DNA of 64,000 bases from Brevipalpus yothersi (taxonomy: Eukaryota > Arthropoda > Arachnida > Trombidiformes > Tenuipalpidae): positions 52,803-116,802 of the forward strand of contig QZCP01000110.1 in NCBI GenBank assembly GCA_003956705.1. Reading direction: 5' to 3'. Below the pieces are notes generated by a model. It ran no database searches. It had not been told where the DNA came from and worked only from the letters and a program-made list of their open reading frames with translations. Numbering within the stretch: the stretch's first letter is position 1; each line of letters begins with the position of its first letter. This document shows, piece by piece, positions 25,426-37,963 of this stretch. A program made the translations under genes and the position numbers.

Positions 25426-26181
25426 TTATTACAAAAGCTATTCCAAAGGATCGATTTCAGCTCAATCAATTTTCTATCGAAGTATGGGATGTATGTTCCC
25501 CACCTATTTTGCCATTTTGTTGTAATGAAATATCTAAATCTAAGAATATATCTATATTTATGTATGGATTCTTGTTGACTTTGTCTGCTGTGTTGGTCTA
25601 TCCTCTCTATCACAAGAGCTACCGATTCGTCGAGGTGACATTACCAGAAAAAATCTCCAAAAGATAACCATTTTGAAAGATGTAAATTATGAAAGCTAAA
25701 CTGTGAACCACGCTTCCAGAAGAAAGAAAACCTGATCCCAATTAGTTTTTCTCTGATTTTGGGATCGATTATGAATGATGGATCATCCATTGCTGTCTGG
25801 TTCAACTTTCATTGCTTCAATTGATTGATTGATTTTTGATTGAAGCACCTTCCTCGTAGAAGTCAACCGTTTCTCGAGCACCTAAGATAATCGATGTACA
25901 AGCTAGTATTTGTTGTGATCGATTGATATCTATGATGATCTAATCTGAATAGAAAATATTTTTCTTGAATCATTCTGAGTAGGAAAATCGGAGACACTGT
26001 GCAAGTTATTAAAAGCCCAGAGCTGAGATGAGTTAGTTTTCAAAGTATTCAAGGATGTGCTAAACTTCACCTCGTACTTTGTTGCATGATGGACGCTGTG
26101 AAATAATGAGTATTATTGACAACAAACAGTTTCACTAACCTGAACAATATATTTATCTAATTTGTACTTATTTTAAAGGAA
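25426..26181. other. Intergenic between convergent genes
   Basis: 3' flanks of the 23592 gene and of the inactive protease. ORFs here overlap only as out-of-frame extensions. Confidence 0.5.
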
Positions 26182-27322
26182 CTATCGAGAGACTTTAAGC
26201 TGTGCCACAAACTCTAAACTTGATGCCTTTTCTTGACTTATAAGACACATGGTTGGTGCTTTGTCGAAGATACTCTTGACTTTCTTCGCCAACGAGTAGC
26301 CTAGGATTGGTTTTTTCCGTTCTCCACAATTTTGATCATTTCCTACCAATCCATAGAGGAACCATCGGTCGTTTTTGAGATACATCATAGGATCACCAAA
26401 GTCTCTGAAACAAACTCCACTCCCAAGCTTTTCACCTTTAGCACAAAACTGATACTCTGTTTCTGCGTGACAGTTCTCTAAATTGTCAAAGTAACTTGTT
26501 AAGGATTTGTCTAAAACACCTTAATCAATTCACACTTACCATCAGTGATGGTCACATTCAATTTGGTGGGTTTTGTATCCCATATCTTTTTCTCCTTTTC
26601 TGCCTCAAAACGTCCCCATCCTGCGACCATAAGATTCTCGACTTGCTCTCTCTTCAATTTCTGAGCCACACAAATGGGTGCAACCGTTTTACTGAATTTC
26701 AATGGTTCCGACAACTTGAGGACAGCGATATCTGTTTGGCCAATTTTTTTGATATTGTCTTTCTCATCAATCTCATCATATAGACCTACAAATGATTCTT
26801 TCCATCCATCAACCTTGTGAGCTCCAATATCTATCAAAATTCGCCACTTGGAGCCCGAATATTCGATACACCTCCGAGATGTGAGAACATTTCTTGGACC
26901 GATTATAACTCCTCCGCAAACTCTTCTACTTGTTGTCATCCATTTATCTTCCACTTTCTCTTCCAACCTGTTTCATGATAGTATCAAAAATTGTAACTCT
27001 CTCAGCCTATGAGGAGCAACTACTTGCGAATAGCCTCAAGTAATAACAGTCATACCAGTTGTGTCTCAATACTGCTATTCCATTGCGTAACTCACCTCAC
27101 TCGAACAAGCCATGGAAATTCATTCTTCTGCATCTCCTCACCACCATGGACTCTACTTTGGACAGGGGATATACCACAGACATCTGAATAGGGAAGATAA
27201 GTCTATTAGAATCGAGTTCTTCAATTTACTTGTTGAACTGGAGGAAAAAACTCACTGCATTCATCGTCACTGAGAGATCCATGGATGGCACCAAACAGTA
27301 GAAGACATGAAATTAGAATCAT
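26182..27322 (-). CDS. Catalytically dead trypsin-like serine protease homologue
   Basis: Four exons, all in phase with GT-AG ends: 27256-27322, 27096-27183, 26540-26967, 26182-26477 (292 residues). A signal peptide (MILISCLLLFGAIHGSLS) is followed by a propeptide with CGISPVQSR and activation-site-like R|VHGGEE (family R|IVGG), so it is secreted. The chymotrypsin fold is clear: CGGVIIGPRNVLT, DIAVLKL, APICV, VAGWG. The catalytic His position (TAAHC) reads TSRRC, His to Arg; Asp of DIAVLKL is kept; the GDSGGP position reads RDFGDP, Ser to Phe. Two of three catalytic residues are lost while the frame and cysteines are kept, so it is a maintained pseudo-protease. Similar inactive paralogues of the group 3 allergen proteases are established in Sarcoptes (SMIPP-S), where some interfere with host complement; whether this is such an orthologue is inference. 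Confidence 0.85.
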
Positions 27323-27679
27323 TTTCAGAGAAACTAATCTTCTGACGATCTGGAACACACTCTTTTACTCATACGAGCTACAGTATGACTGGTGATATTT
27401 TAGTTCAACCGAAGAATATATATGTATGGACAGATATTGTGGCTAGATCGAGAGTGACAAAGAAAAGTTATGAGCCTACTAGAGAAAGATGTTGATTAAT
27501 TGACGTGTTACTGGGCTCAGACACACGTTCACGGCATGGGAACAGAAAGGAGATCAATCTGACTAAAAGTCACTAGCAGTGATTACCTCTCTTGGATTTC
27601 ATGTAACAAAGTTGATAAATTAACCGTTAGTGTGTCAATTTTTAGCTGATTTATTGTGGTATCAGACATCGTTCACAGA

Positions 27680-28297
27680 CTAGGCTACAATGGATCGAAG
27701 AAAATAGATAATACAAAAAAGAGATGTTGCAAAACTTGGAAAATATGCAAGCGTGAAGCCAAAAGCACGATAACCAGGATAACCGATTGCGAATGTGATT
27801 CGACCGAAAATATGGAGAACATTTAACAATGGAATTATTCGAAGAGTTGAAGTTGATGACAAAAATGTTATCAGAACCAGTTGATTGATGAGAAAGACAA
27901 CATATTGTTCGATACTATTTTTTAGCAATCTTCTTTCGATGAAAATTAAACTTTCACTTTCATTTCTGGGATCAAGTGCTCCTCTCGTGGCTCGCTTGAT
28001 CAGAACGTTTGCCACACAACACTGGAGAAAGAAAACGTGTAGAGCTTGAAACATGAGCATAAACTCTAATTTGGATGAAAAATAATTGAGCTTATCACTG
28101 GTAAATCTTCCATTTAAGCGAATTTTGTCCGTCAAAAACAAATAGCTCAATGTGATCACAACGATAAACGATAAACTCATCTCCAATATTTTCAAATTCA
28201 TGTACACCATTCCAGTTAGCGGATCTCTCTTTCGCCATTCCGCTTTCACTGGATCCTCTGTTTTTTCATCCGGAGAAACAAATCCACCATTATCCAT
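27680..28297 (-). CDS. MAPEG-domain membrane protein, TMEM79-like
   Basis: An open frame of 205 residues from the ATG at 28297 (context CAAGATGG). The frame stays open 24 bases further to a possible splice acceptor (CATAG near 28322), so a short upstream exon could add residues. Four to five hydrophobic segments are visible. The block RGALDPRN...RRLLKNSIEQYVVFLINQL...RIIPLLNVLHIFGRITFAIGYPGYRAFGF...FP matches the MAPEG-type domain of TMEM79 relatives (ALDP, NxxEQ, GYPxxRAFGF, FP). MAPEG proteins are membrane-associated eicosanoid/glutathione enzymes; TMEM79 (mattrin) acts in the secretory pathway in vertebrates. No enzymatic activity is inferred here. Confidence 0.75.
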   Translation of the reverse strand: MDNGGFVSPDEKTEDPVKAEWRKRDPLTGMVYMNLKILEMSLSFIVVITLSYLFLTDKIRLNGRFTSDKLNYFSSKLEFMLMFQALHVFFLQCCVANVLIKRATRGALDPRNESESLIFIERRLLKNSIEQYVVFLINQLVLITFLSSTSTLRIIPLLNVLHIFGRITFAIGYPGYRAFGFTLAYFPSFATSLFCIIYFLRSIVA

Positions 28298-29648
28298 CTT
28301 GACAAGATTTTCACCAGACACTATGCATGAAATTCAATTGGAATGACAATTTGAAAAAAGGGAAAAATTTTTCACGACACGCACTCGATCAACAGCAAAA
28401 TTCATTTATGCAGCAAAACAAAAATTTTGCATTCAATCAACACCCAAAACGTCCCATAAAGGAAGAGAGAGAAAAAGCTGATCATCGATGAGGCTATGAG
28501 AACTGGTTTGGGACTTGTTGTTGTTGATTATTTTTATTTATTTATTTATTCCTTCTGTAACTAACTTGAGGGATAATTTTTCCCCCTTTATTGCGCCTTG
28601 GAGAATGATTTTATGATCTTTTTTGTGTATGATTTCTAGATTCTGAAAATTGATACTCGAATTTGGACATTTTCGTCTTCCGTTGCGCTCATTTGACGTG
28701 GCATTTCACCTCTCTCGCCTTAATGGGATCATATTTGGTTTTCTAACCTTCACATGATCAGCGGCATTTCAACCTACTTGATATGCAGCTTGACTCGCTG
28801 ATAGAAAGTCATTTTTGCTGATCAAAATGATAGAAATCAGTCTGTTAAAGCACTCAAGTGAGTAATCGATTGAATCCTAATGTCGCGTATCTTGATGGAT
28901 CATACCTTATGACAAGATTTTCATCATGAATAATCACGATGATTCATCCTTTCAAGACAATCGATTCCATCAATTTATTGCAATTCATCGTTCTTTGGGA
29001 TGTAAATTTTGCGGAAAAAAACTAGTTAGCGATGGAAAATTGATCCCAATGTCTCGTTAACTCTGCGGAACCCCATCCATTCTGAGTAAAATGAATACGA
29101 GACAGAAAAATTCAAATTCGACTTCCAATAGTTATAATTTGAAAGTATAGCTGTCAATTATGAGATCACAATAGCTGCTCCTCTCTATTGGTACGATAAT
29201 ATTCTTTACACGAGACTAGATTATTTGTGAAGAGTCTCACCGAACTCTTTTCATCAACATTGACTGCTATGAATAAGATGATCTACCTGAGATAGCTCCT
29301 CCATTGTCCCCTGACTTTGCTGATAATAATAAGATCCAATCTTTACATAGCTCGAATTTTTAGTGGCTAATAGGTCGGGTAGACTACTTAAAAATATTCG
29401 ATCGATTCTTCTTGTTTTTCTTCTCCTAGGGCTATGCAACGATACATGAGGATGTTGCCATGCTATTCTATTATTTTCTGTTCAAGATCAATCGGAAAAT
29501 TATTATTATCATTGATATTCATAATTGAACGTTGGAAGTGAGAGATACATCTTCATCAAGTTTTATTTGGTGGTAACTCAACAATTGCATGCATCAATTG
29601 CTAACTGAACATCGAATCGGAAGAGGTCAAAATTATTGATTGATTAAA
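28298..29648. other. Intergenic, left border of the chemoreceptor cluster
   Basis: No gene or receptor relic recognised. ORFs are short and lack splice support. Confidence 0.45.
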
Positions 29649-31294
29649 ATGGACCTCAATATAAATTGTTCCCTTACACTTGGTTCTATCTCGGTGAGTA
29701 GTCATCAAGTGTTCTGGAAATAACACTTATTGGGTTCAATTTTTCTCACAGAGTGCTGGACTCTTTACGAACAGAATTGAGAATGGCAAATTTTACTCAA
29801 ACTCCAAAGCATTGGAGCAAATCTTTAGCTGGTTCAATGATCCCAGGTAAGAAATAGAACTTCAAAACGATGAATATTAATCAAGCATTTCTTCCCTGAT
29901 TATTCTCTATTTAGAATTAATCTCGTTGATGCTGGTGACTCACAAGAATCTAATGCCGATGAAATTCTTCAAAGAAAGGTGTCTCATTTTATCTCTGCGA
30001 TAATCGAGAGTGATACAAGATATCCTGAATCCAGGAGATATCCTAACATCGTAAAATTATTGTTGAATTGATTTCTGAACAAATTTTCTCTGAATTCTGT
30101 AATCTCTCAAGGGTATCGAGGTTCTGCCTTTGTTCAGGTCCATGTCATCTAAAAAATCTGATGAATCCATCGATTTGGCAACCGAGAGCGAAGTTGTTAT
30201 CCTTTCTCTGGTACCAGAAACTTATATGAAGCCACAAGATTTAACGAACCTCTTAGATTGGAAAATATGGATCACTGGTGTATCCGTTGTATTTATATTT
30301 GGTCTACTGATGCGGACTCTGTCCAACCTTTGTTCATCTAATGAAACAGGTGATGTGATCGATATCAACTCAATTTGGCTTTACTTCAAGCTCAGTTTTT
30401 CTCAAAACTATCCAAGAACAGTTAGAAGTTCTGAAAGAATTCTTAACTTAGTACTTGTTTTATTTATATTCCTGCTTATAACAATCTTGAGTTCCATGTT
30501 CAGCACTCAATTAGTGATCGGAGAAAAGCCTTTCTCAATTGATCGACTTGAAGATGTTCTAGATCCACAAGCTGCTAGTTATAGACCTGTTTGGCGAAAA
30601 TTTGAAAGAACTTTCACAATCTTTTCGGAGAGTGAGTCTCCGATAAAACAGAAAATATGGCAGAAAGCTTTATCAATTGGCCTTAATGACTCATTGTTAG
30701 ATGATAGTATTGCTGTTTATTGGAAAATGGATCAAGAATATTCGAAAATTCCAGTAGTTGGTTTCTTCTATCGATATATTGCATTGCTCACGGAAACTTT
30801 ATCATGCACTAGATTCTCTTCAGAATCTCGAAAACACATTCACACTGGAAGTCAGTATGTGACTAAAGAGCTGTTGGGCTTCTCATTGCGGGTGAAAAAT
30901 GATTCTTGTGCTGATGCTAAGCGATCTTTTTTCAAAAAAGGTGAATTTTCTTCAATCCTTCGAAAGATTCTCTCTGATTCGTAATTTCATCTCTTCTAGA
31001 GTGCAAATGATGTTTGAGGCAAATTTTTATCGTTACGAATTATTCAAACTTCTCTTCATGGAAACACTTCATGATTATGCTCAACAGCCATCAGATCAGT
31101 GGAAATGTTTGGGACTTGAAGATCCTTTCGATCCGAAAGAATGGTTGCAAGTGACAACTTCGAATATCACTTTATTGTTTCTCGTACTTTTCATCTCATT
31201 TGTTTTTTCTACTCTCATACTGTTGGGAGAGATTTTTCTCCATAAACGTAGCATGAGAACGAGAAAGCTCAACACCTTCCAAAATATTATCTAA
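29649..31294 (+). CDS. Ionotropic-receptor-like channel A
   Basis: Five exons: 29649-29693, 29752-29846, 29915-29978, 30112-30940, 31002-31294 (441 residues). The last acceptor must be the second AG of TCTAGAG, because the first gives an early stop. Domain order is that of a reduced ionotropic receptor: a very short S1 lobe split over exons 2-4; M1 after LLDWKIW; pore region; M3 around LNLVLVLFIFLLITILS with MFSTQLVIGEKPF; S2 opening with IDRLEDVLDPQ and W-R-K; conserved WKCLGLEDPF; M4 in exon 5 (LLFLVLFISFVFSTLILLGEI). No amino-terminal domain and no signal peptide; exon 1 (MDLNINCSLTLGSIS) carries an N-C-S sequon. Closest in the window to gene E (LEDxLDPxAS-YRPVWRKF). Likely a chemosensory cation channel subunit; ligand unknown. 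Confidence 0.75.
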
Positions 31295-32089
31295 TGAAAG
31301 CCAAAAGCTATCTGAACTGACTATCATGCAATATATTGTGCATCGCAAGACAAAAAAGGGTGAATTAAAGTTCTATTATTTTATCAAATTTGATTATGCT
31401 CAGTACTAGAAATGAAAATAAAACTGATATACTCGGTATGGTTTTATTACTTTCGGTTGAAATATGAATATTTTTTTCCTATTGATGCATTCAATTGGTA
31501 TCTCACCGCTGTCGTATGATAGTTTGATAGCTTGACAATCTCACAATCATCGATCATCATGTACATTGAAAAGCATATGAATCAAACTCTACACATTTGC
31601 ACTTTTCAGAAGAATGAATCTTATGAGGATTATGAGGATTAAAAGGAAAGATGAATTATCATTTTACAATGATGATCACATGTAATATGAATAATCGTGC
31701 CATACGCTCAGATTGGAGAGATATTCTCATCAATGATGTTTGATAAATATTAACCTAATATTCTCATGGAGAATGAATCCCTCACCGTACTGGTCGTATT
31801 GTTCACAAAAAAATTTTTTCTTCATCGTTTCCTCATAAGTGCAGAATGTTTCAATCCCTGGGAATAGGTTTTGATATCCTAGTTCAGTTTTATCTGAATT
31901 GTGAAATACTCAGTCCAGAGATCTATATTTCTAACGATTTCGAAATGAGGTGGGAGAGACTCTAAAAACTTTACATAGCAATCAGGGAGTGTTCAAGTCA
32001 GAACTCTACATATATCCTGATACCTCTCTATGCTAGTATTGGTTGATCAGCATGTAGTTTGAATTTCATTTAAGCCATTTGTGCACAAG
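31295..32089. other. Intergenic between receptor genes A and B
   Basis: No gene or receptor relic recognised. Confidence 0.45.
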
Positions 32090-33743
32090 ATGGGCAATCA
32101 ACAAGCTCAACAGAAATGTCCTTGCAACTTTACCTTGGGATTTTTCTCGGTGAGCATTACTCGATAATTGATCTCATTATTCCTAATCTGATACACTTAC
32201 ATGTACCGTTGGAATCCTCCAGATAAGCCCTCAGCTTATGGTTACGATAAAAAATAATGAAATTGACACAAACATCAGTATCATCAACTATCTGCTTAGT
32301 GTTTTAACTATCCCCGGCTTCAGGTAAGCAAAAATTCGTTGGAAAACATAAACATAATTGAAAAAATTCATTACGAAGACTAATTCTAAAGAATATTGGT
32401 GATGCCTCTGATCCAAGAATCTTCTCACAATTTGAAAGAGGGGTAAGTTATGATAAGTTTCGTCGAAAAAATGCTTACTCAGTTCGAATATTTTGCCAGG
32501 AAGTTGAATTTCTTCCCCATCTATATATAATGGCCTATTCAACTTCTGCCGAGAGCATAAGTCCTGTTACCTTAGGATCGCCTATAAAGATGGTCTCTTT
32601 GAGTCCGAAAGTGGAGTATTCAGTATCAGATTGGATTGGAATACTCAATATCATTGACAAGTTGGTCTGGGTTGCATTTTTAATCATTTTATTGGTGGTG
32701 TCGATAATTCTATCACGTAGACTAAGAGACAGCCACAAGCAAATTACGAAAAACGGCTTGTTCAGAGTTTATAATGCATTCTGGTCAACTCTGGCGGCCT
32801 CTGCTAATCAAACTTCAATCACTCATGGTCCTCGAATCTTGCTACTTTGCTTCTCTCTTTTCATCTTCTTTCTTTGGGCTCTGTTTAACGGGAATGTCAA
32901 CACAGATCTGATTGTTGGTAAGGAGCCATTCAGAATCGACAGCATGGAAGATGTTCTGAAACCTGAAGCATCAGAATTTCAACCAAGATGGCGTAAAGAG
33001 TTCAATCTGCACAAAAGTTTCGAATACAGCAATCCAAGCTCTGTCAGAGGAAAGATTTGGCGTAAAGCTATTGTCAAGGGAATAGATGAAGCTCTTATAA
33101 AGTTTGAAGATTTCACTGAGGCTTCTGCTCCTAGACTAAAACATCAGAAAACTATTCTCTTTGATGGTGAAAATTTAATCAAAACATTCGCACTCTATTC
33201 TTGCCATTGGATGTTTGATAAAGGAGATGTTCATATCAGCGATGGTGATGCTGGAGAGGAGCTTCTTGTTTTTCCTCTCAAGTTCCAGAACGATTCATGC
33301 TATACTGTGAAGCGCAAAAAAATTCCAAAAATGTAAGTGAGACAAGCTTAATTGACCAACTCTAAAATCTCTGGTAAAATTACAGATTTCTCAATTTTTT
33401 TGAGAGTGGTCAATTCGAGATGATAATGGGACCCAAAAACTTCCTCCTACAAGGAGTAAGGAATCCAATGGCTCGATTTCAATGTCCAGTGCTGGAAAAG
33501 CGGACATCAAAGGGAATAGAATACAATCAAGTGTCTGTAGCAAATATTCCATCTCTTTTTGGCTTATACTTTGTTTGCCTGTTGGCATGTGGGGCTGTTT
33601 TCTTGCTAGAGCTGGCCTATAGCCATCTCAGGAAACTGATAAAACGACCACTAATGAATGATCAGGAGAAAAAAGTGAGTCCAAAGAAGGATTCTGATGC
33701 GTCAACTTCAGGAGAGGTAGTTAGCCGATCACTGTCCCTTTAG
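32090..33743 (+). CDS. Ionotropic-receptor-like channel B
   Basis: Exons 32090-32149, 32223-32323, 32379-32442, 32500-33332, 33386-33743 (471 residues), with phases 0/2/0/2 as in the other copies. Exon 1 encodes MGNQQAQQKCPCNFTLGFFS. S1: ISPQLMVTIKNNEIDTN...TIPGFR and VTLGSPIKMVSLSP. M1 lies about residues 128-147, the pore loop around FWSTLAASANQ, M3 about residues 187-205 with the gate-region motif FNGNVNTDLIV, S2 begins EPFRIDSMEDVLKPE, and M4 in exon 5 ends with an acidic/polar tail. The internal Met at MAYSTS is not the start, since upstream exons are conserved in all copies. Predicted plasma-membrane receptor channel. The family assignment rests on topology and S1/S2 motif order, since sequence divergence is high. 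Confidence 0.8.
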
Positions 33744-34100
33744 GACTGATTTCAATTCACTATTTTCATGTTCTCAGATCTTTTTTTGTTCAGTTTTGCA
33801 CTTAAATATTCGAAAATTGTCAATCTTACTCGAGCTTTCTGATTTTTTTTGAGTACCTTGTTCTGTCAATGGAGGAATTCCTCACCTATTGAATGAACAA
33901 ACTTCATTCAGATCATGACTCGGTATTACTAGGATGACCATACTAAATGTAACTGTACTATTTTCAAGACTGGGCTACGCCAAAGAGCCCGAAAGTGTCG
34001 AAATATATCTTTCTTTGGAGATTCTCTGAGACTGAAAGGCATTCAAAAATCGCATCCAGCCATCGAATCTTGGCACTTAATCTTGTCAATATATTAGTAT
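33744..34100. other. Intergenic after receptor gene B
   Basis: No gene is seen before the single-exon relic that follows. Confidence 0.4.
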
Positions 34101-34104
34101 TGTA

Positions 34105-34290
34105 TTTGACAGGTTTCCTACTTGTTCTAGCCATTATCACCTCTTCAATTAAGATAATTGTAGGCATCAGCAGGCCAGCAAAGAAGTACATGAAGGTCCC
34201 CTCATAATGAGAGATTTTATTGATAACCAAAATTTTTCTCAGAAAGGGTTACTTGAATCTAGACACTGCCACTAATAAAGAAATGGTTAT
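34105..34290 (-). pseudogene. Relic of an E-type IR exon 5
   Basis: On the minus strand, TFMYFFAGLLMPTIILIEEVIMAR aligns with TFMYFFVGLLVSTIALIGEVIVAR of gene E exon 5, and DNA similarity extends over the adjoining bases (compare 43130-43310). The rest of the gene is absent and the conserved Trp/Cys segment upstream is out of frame. It is a single-exon fossil between intact genes B and C. Confidence 0.7.
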
Positions 34291-34756
34291 GAGTAGATTT
34301 TTAGTTTTATAGGGCATGAGAACCGATGTGTGCAAATCAAAGGTCTTTACTTGGTTTGTATATGTCATCCTGAGGGGAGCTCATCAGTCCTGTGTGAGAA
34401 ACATCCATCTGCTACTCTCAAAGAGCACTGGGTCATCTTGTAGGTTCTTTACTATATTGCTCAGATCTATTCTTTGATGACGAAATTTTAGGTTATAATT
34501 ACCTTATTGATTTGGAACAGAATGATTTGGTGTCAGTATTGGTAAGGCTCTCTCATATTGTGATCAATTTTCCTTAATGGGATCGAAAATACTCAACAAA
34601 CAACCTCATTTTATGCAAATTGAAATAGAAACAGAAACAAATGAAACAGGCCGAATAATGGTAAACAATGTCTGATCGAAAGTTACGATATTTCCAAGAC
34701 AATATGGGCTGAATCGATCCGTGTTTCAGACCTCTTCTACACCTTGATTGTGCAAG

Positions 34757-36459
34757 ATGGGTAATCGACAAGCTCAACAGAAATGTCCCTGTAACTTCAC
34801 ATTGGGATTTTATTCGGTGAGCTCTATTTGCTCATTGCTAATTATGATAATATCATTATCTTTTATTCCTGACTTAATATAGATGAGTCCCCAATTTGTA
34901 GTAACAATAAGGAACAATAAAATCGAAACAAACGTCGACGTTCTCACCTATTTACTGAATTCGTTGACTTTCCCAGGCTTCAGGTAAGTCGGTATGAATA
35001 TGTTGCCAATTGAATTTTATCTTGAACAAAATTTCTCCTCAAGATTGATTTTGGAGGACATGGGAGAGTTTACTGATCAGAAAGTCTACTCATCTTTCGA
35101 TGATGGGGTAAGTGATATTCACTATTCTTTATCTCTGAAAAATTTACCCTTCTCACCGTCAATTTCTGATTAGGAAATTGAATTTTTTCCGTTTTTCCGG
35201 GTCATGGCATATACATCTTCTGTGCATGAGATCAGCCCTGTTGCAGTGGGATCTCCGATTAAGATGGTCTCTTTTAGCCCAAGAGTCGAGTATGTAGCAA
35301 CAGATTGGACCTCGATACTATATATCATTGATAGCTCTGTCTGGATAGGATTTTTCATCATCTCATTGATGATATCGATAGTTCTATCATGCGGAGTGAA
35401 AGAAAATCACAGACAAACTATAAGAACAAATTTATTCAAAGTAGCCAATAAATTCTGGTCTACTATAGCAACCTCCGCTAATCAAACTTCAATCACTCGT
35501 GGTCCTCGAATCTTGCTACTTTGCTTCTCTCTTTTCATCTTCTTTCTTTGGGCTCTGTTTAACGGGAATGTCAACACAGATCTGATTGTCGGTGAAGAGC
35601 CATTCAGAATCGACAGCATGGAAGATGTTCTGAAACCTGAAACATCAGAGCTTCAGCCAAAGTGGCGTAAAGAGTTCAATCTGCACAAAAGTTTTGAATA
35701 CAGCGATCCGAATTCTGTTAGAGGAAAGATTTGGCGTAAAGCTATAGCCAAAGGGATGGATGAGGCTCTCATCTTAGGCGAAGATTCCACGAGTACCTTC
35801 GAAATACTTTCGAAATACCGCAAAACTGTCTTTTTTGACAGTGAAAATTTCGTCCAAGCATTTGCTCTCTATTCTTGTCATTGGGGACTGAAAAAAGGTG
35901 ACTTTCACATCAGCACAGGTGATGCTGGAGAGGAACTTCTTGTTTTTCCTCTCAAGTTTCAGAATGACTCTTGCTACTCTTTGAAGCGTCAAAAAATACC
36001 AAAAATGTGAGTTTTGATTGATGATCAAATTGATATGCTCTCTAATCTTCTTCGAATCTTTATAGATTTCTCAACTTCTTCGAAACTGGCCAATTTGGGA
36101 TGTATTTTGGACCGAGAAATTTTCTTGTACACAGTGTGAGAAATCCTGTCGCTGGTTTCCAGTGTCCGATTCTGGAAAAAAAGGCCGCAAAAGGAATGGA
36201 ATTCAATCAAGTGTCTATTGACAATATTCCATTGCTTCTCCGATTGTACCTTTTCTGTTTGTGTATCTGTTTGTTTGTTTTTATCGTTGAGCTGTGCTTC
36301 AGTCGCCTAACAAACCTGAGAATGTCTCAGAAGGTAGATGATTTGACTATAAATGGAAGCCCACCAACCGATCCTGATGAGTTATCAGCAACAGCCTTCT
36401 CCGAAGACTATTTTGTGTTCTCAAACCCTCAAATAATTGAAAGACCCCAGACTTGTTGA
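34757..36459 (+). CDS. Ionotropic-receptor-like channel C
   Basis: Exons 34757-34816, 34883-34983, 35044-35107, 35174-36006, 36066-36459 (483 residues, the longest copy because of its C-terminal tail). Exon 1: MGNRQAQQKCPCNFTLGFYS. S1: MSPQFVVTIRNNKIETN...TFPGFR, then VAVGSPIKMVSFSP. M1 follows DWTSILYIIDSSVW; the pore region is FWSTIATSANQ; M3 is RILLLCFSLFIFFLWALFN with GNVNTDLIV; S2 opens with EPFRIDSMEDVLKPE; conserved Cys in SCHWG and NDSCYSLKR; M4 in exon 5. The M3/S2 start is almost identical in DNA to genes B and D while flanks differ. About 170 bases of 5' flank (near 34385-34560) are shared with gene D. Likely a chemosensory receptor subunit. Confidence 0.8.
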
Positions 36460-37024
36460 AGACAGTAATATATGATTGGTCAGTCTCATCGATTTTAACT
36501 CTAATTTTGGGTTTTTTTGTCCGTTTATTCCTTCTAAATTGCAATGTTATGAATAAATAATGTACATGTGTAATGTGTAATTTGATGAGCTCACCCAGCT
36601 GTTTTTATTGATTGTCTGAACATAGTGAAGACTTAGGCTCTACATTTTCCGACATCTTTCGTCTGCTATAATTTCTGGATCACTTGCACCACAATCATCA
36701 AACTCTGCATATGCATTTTTGATGAATGAAGCTCTACCTTCTGGTAGTTGGGATTCTACAGAAAAATTTCTTGTGGTAGATGCCACCAAGATAGACAGGA
36801 AACATTTTGGCTTTCAAATTTGGAACAGTTTTAGAGCTTATAGGGCAGCAAATATTTTGAATATTCCTTCAATTCTCAGTTTGGGAAAACTTTGAGTGAA
36901 AATTTGGTTTCAATCTTTCATTCTGCAAACCAATACCCAATCATCTTATCTGACTCAGCTCCATTGTCCTCATCTTCATTATTTATCAGTATTATTATCA
37001 TCATCCGAAGGTGGGAGTTGTTGT

Positions 37025-37025
<1 letters not shown>
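36460..37025. other. Intergenic after receptor gene C
   Basis: No gene recognised. Confidence 0.45.

Positions 37026-37099
<74 letters not shown>
37026..37099. repeat. (CT)n microsatellite
   Basis: Pure CT tract of about 74 bases. Confidence 0.95.
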
Positions 37100-37103
<4 letters not shown>

Positions 37104-37189
37104 CTCGCTCTTTCTCGCTTTCTTCTCTTCAACATACAATTAATTACAATTAATTACAATTCAAACACCAAACTCGATTCAAGCACACT

Positions 37190-37653
37190 CAGACACACAC
37201 NNNNNNNNNNNNNNNNNNNNNNNNNNNNNNNNNNNNNNNNNNNNNNNNNNNNNNNNNNNNNNNNNNNNNNNNNNNNNNNNNNNNNNNNNNNNNNNNNNNN
37301 NNNNNNNNNNNNNNNNNNNNNNNNNNNNNNNNNNNNNNNNNNNNNNNNNNNNNNNNNNNNNNNNNNNNNNNNNNNNNNNNNNNNNNNNNNNNNNNNNNNN
37401 NNNNNNNNNNNNNNNNNNNNNNNNNNNNNNNNNNNNNNNNNNNNNNNNNNNNNNNNNNNNNNNNNNNNNNNNNNNNNNNNNNNNNNNNNNNNNNNNNNNN
37501 NNNNNNNNNNNNNNNNNNNNNNNNNNNNNNNNNNNNNNNNNNNNNNNNNNNNNNNNNNNNNNNNNNNNNNNNNNNNNNNNNNNNNNNNNNNNNNNNNNNN
37601 NNNNNNNNNNNNNNNNNNNNNNNNNNNNNNNNNNNNNNNNNNNNNNNNNNNNN

Positions 37654-37704
<51 letters not shown>
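37190..37704. repeat. Assembly gap bordered by simple repeats
   Basis: A CA run leads into 453 N bases (37201-37653), followed directly by a (GA)n tract to 37704. The missing sequence is probably repeat, but the borders differ, so unique sequence could be lost. Confidence 0.85.
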
Positions 37705-37706
<2 letters not shown>

Positions 37707-37963
37707 CTCTGACCACTTGATCAATTAGAGTCCTACTTGTAGTCGTCAGAGCGATTGTCGTGAGCATTTTGGTAGCTGTTTGAGGAAGGATCACCTAATC
37801 AAATATGAATGCAAAGTACATCAATTATGATTGATTGAAATAAACTGTCAATCGATAATTTTTGTAAGTTTTGATTGAATTGTGCTAATTCTCTTTTTCC
37901 TGTATTAATTGATTCTTTTCCTGTGTTAATTGATTCTTTTCCTCTCTTTTTCATCTCTGACAA

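Noticed and set aside
25314..25667. 117-codon plus ORF overlapping the end of the 23592 gene
   Set aside because: Out-of-frame shadow; no ATG or splice logic linking it to that gene.
33420..33500. Separate short genes starting at internal Met codons of exon 5 in IR copies
   Set aside because: These are last exons of the receptor genes, shown by conserved acceptors and phase in every copy.
37011..37794. Long ORFs across the second N gap
   Set aside because: Mostly undefined residues flanked by SLSL/RERE repeats.
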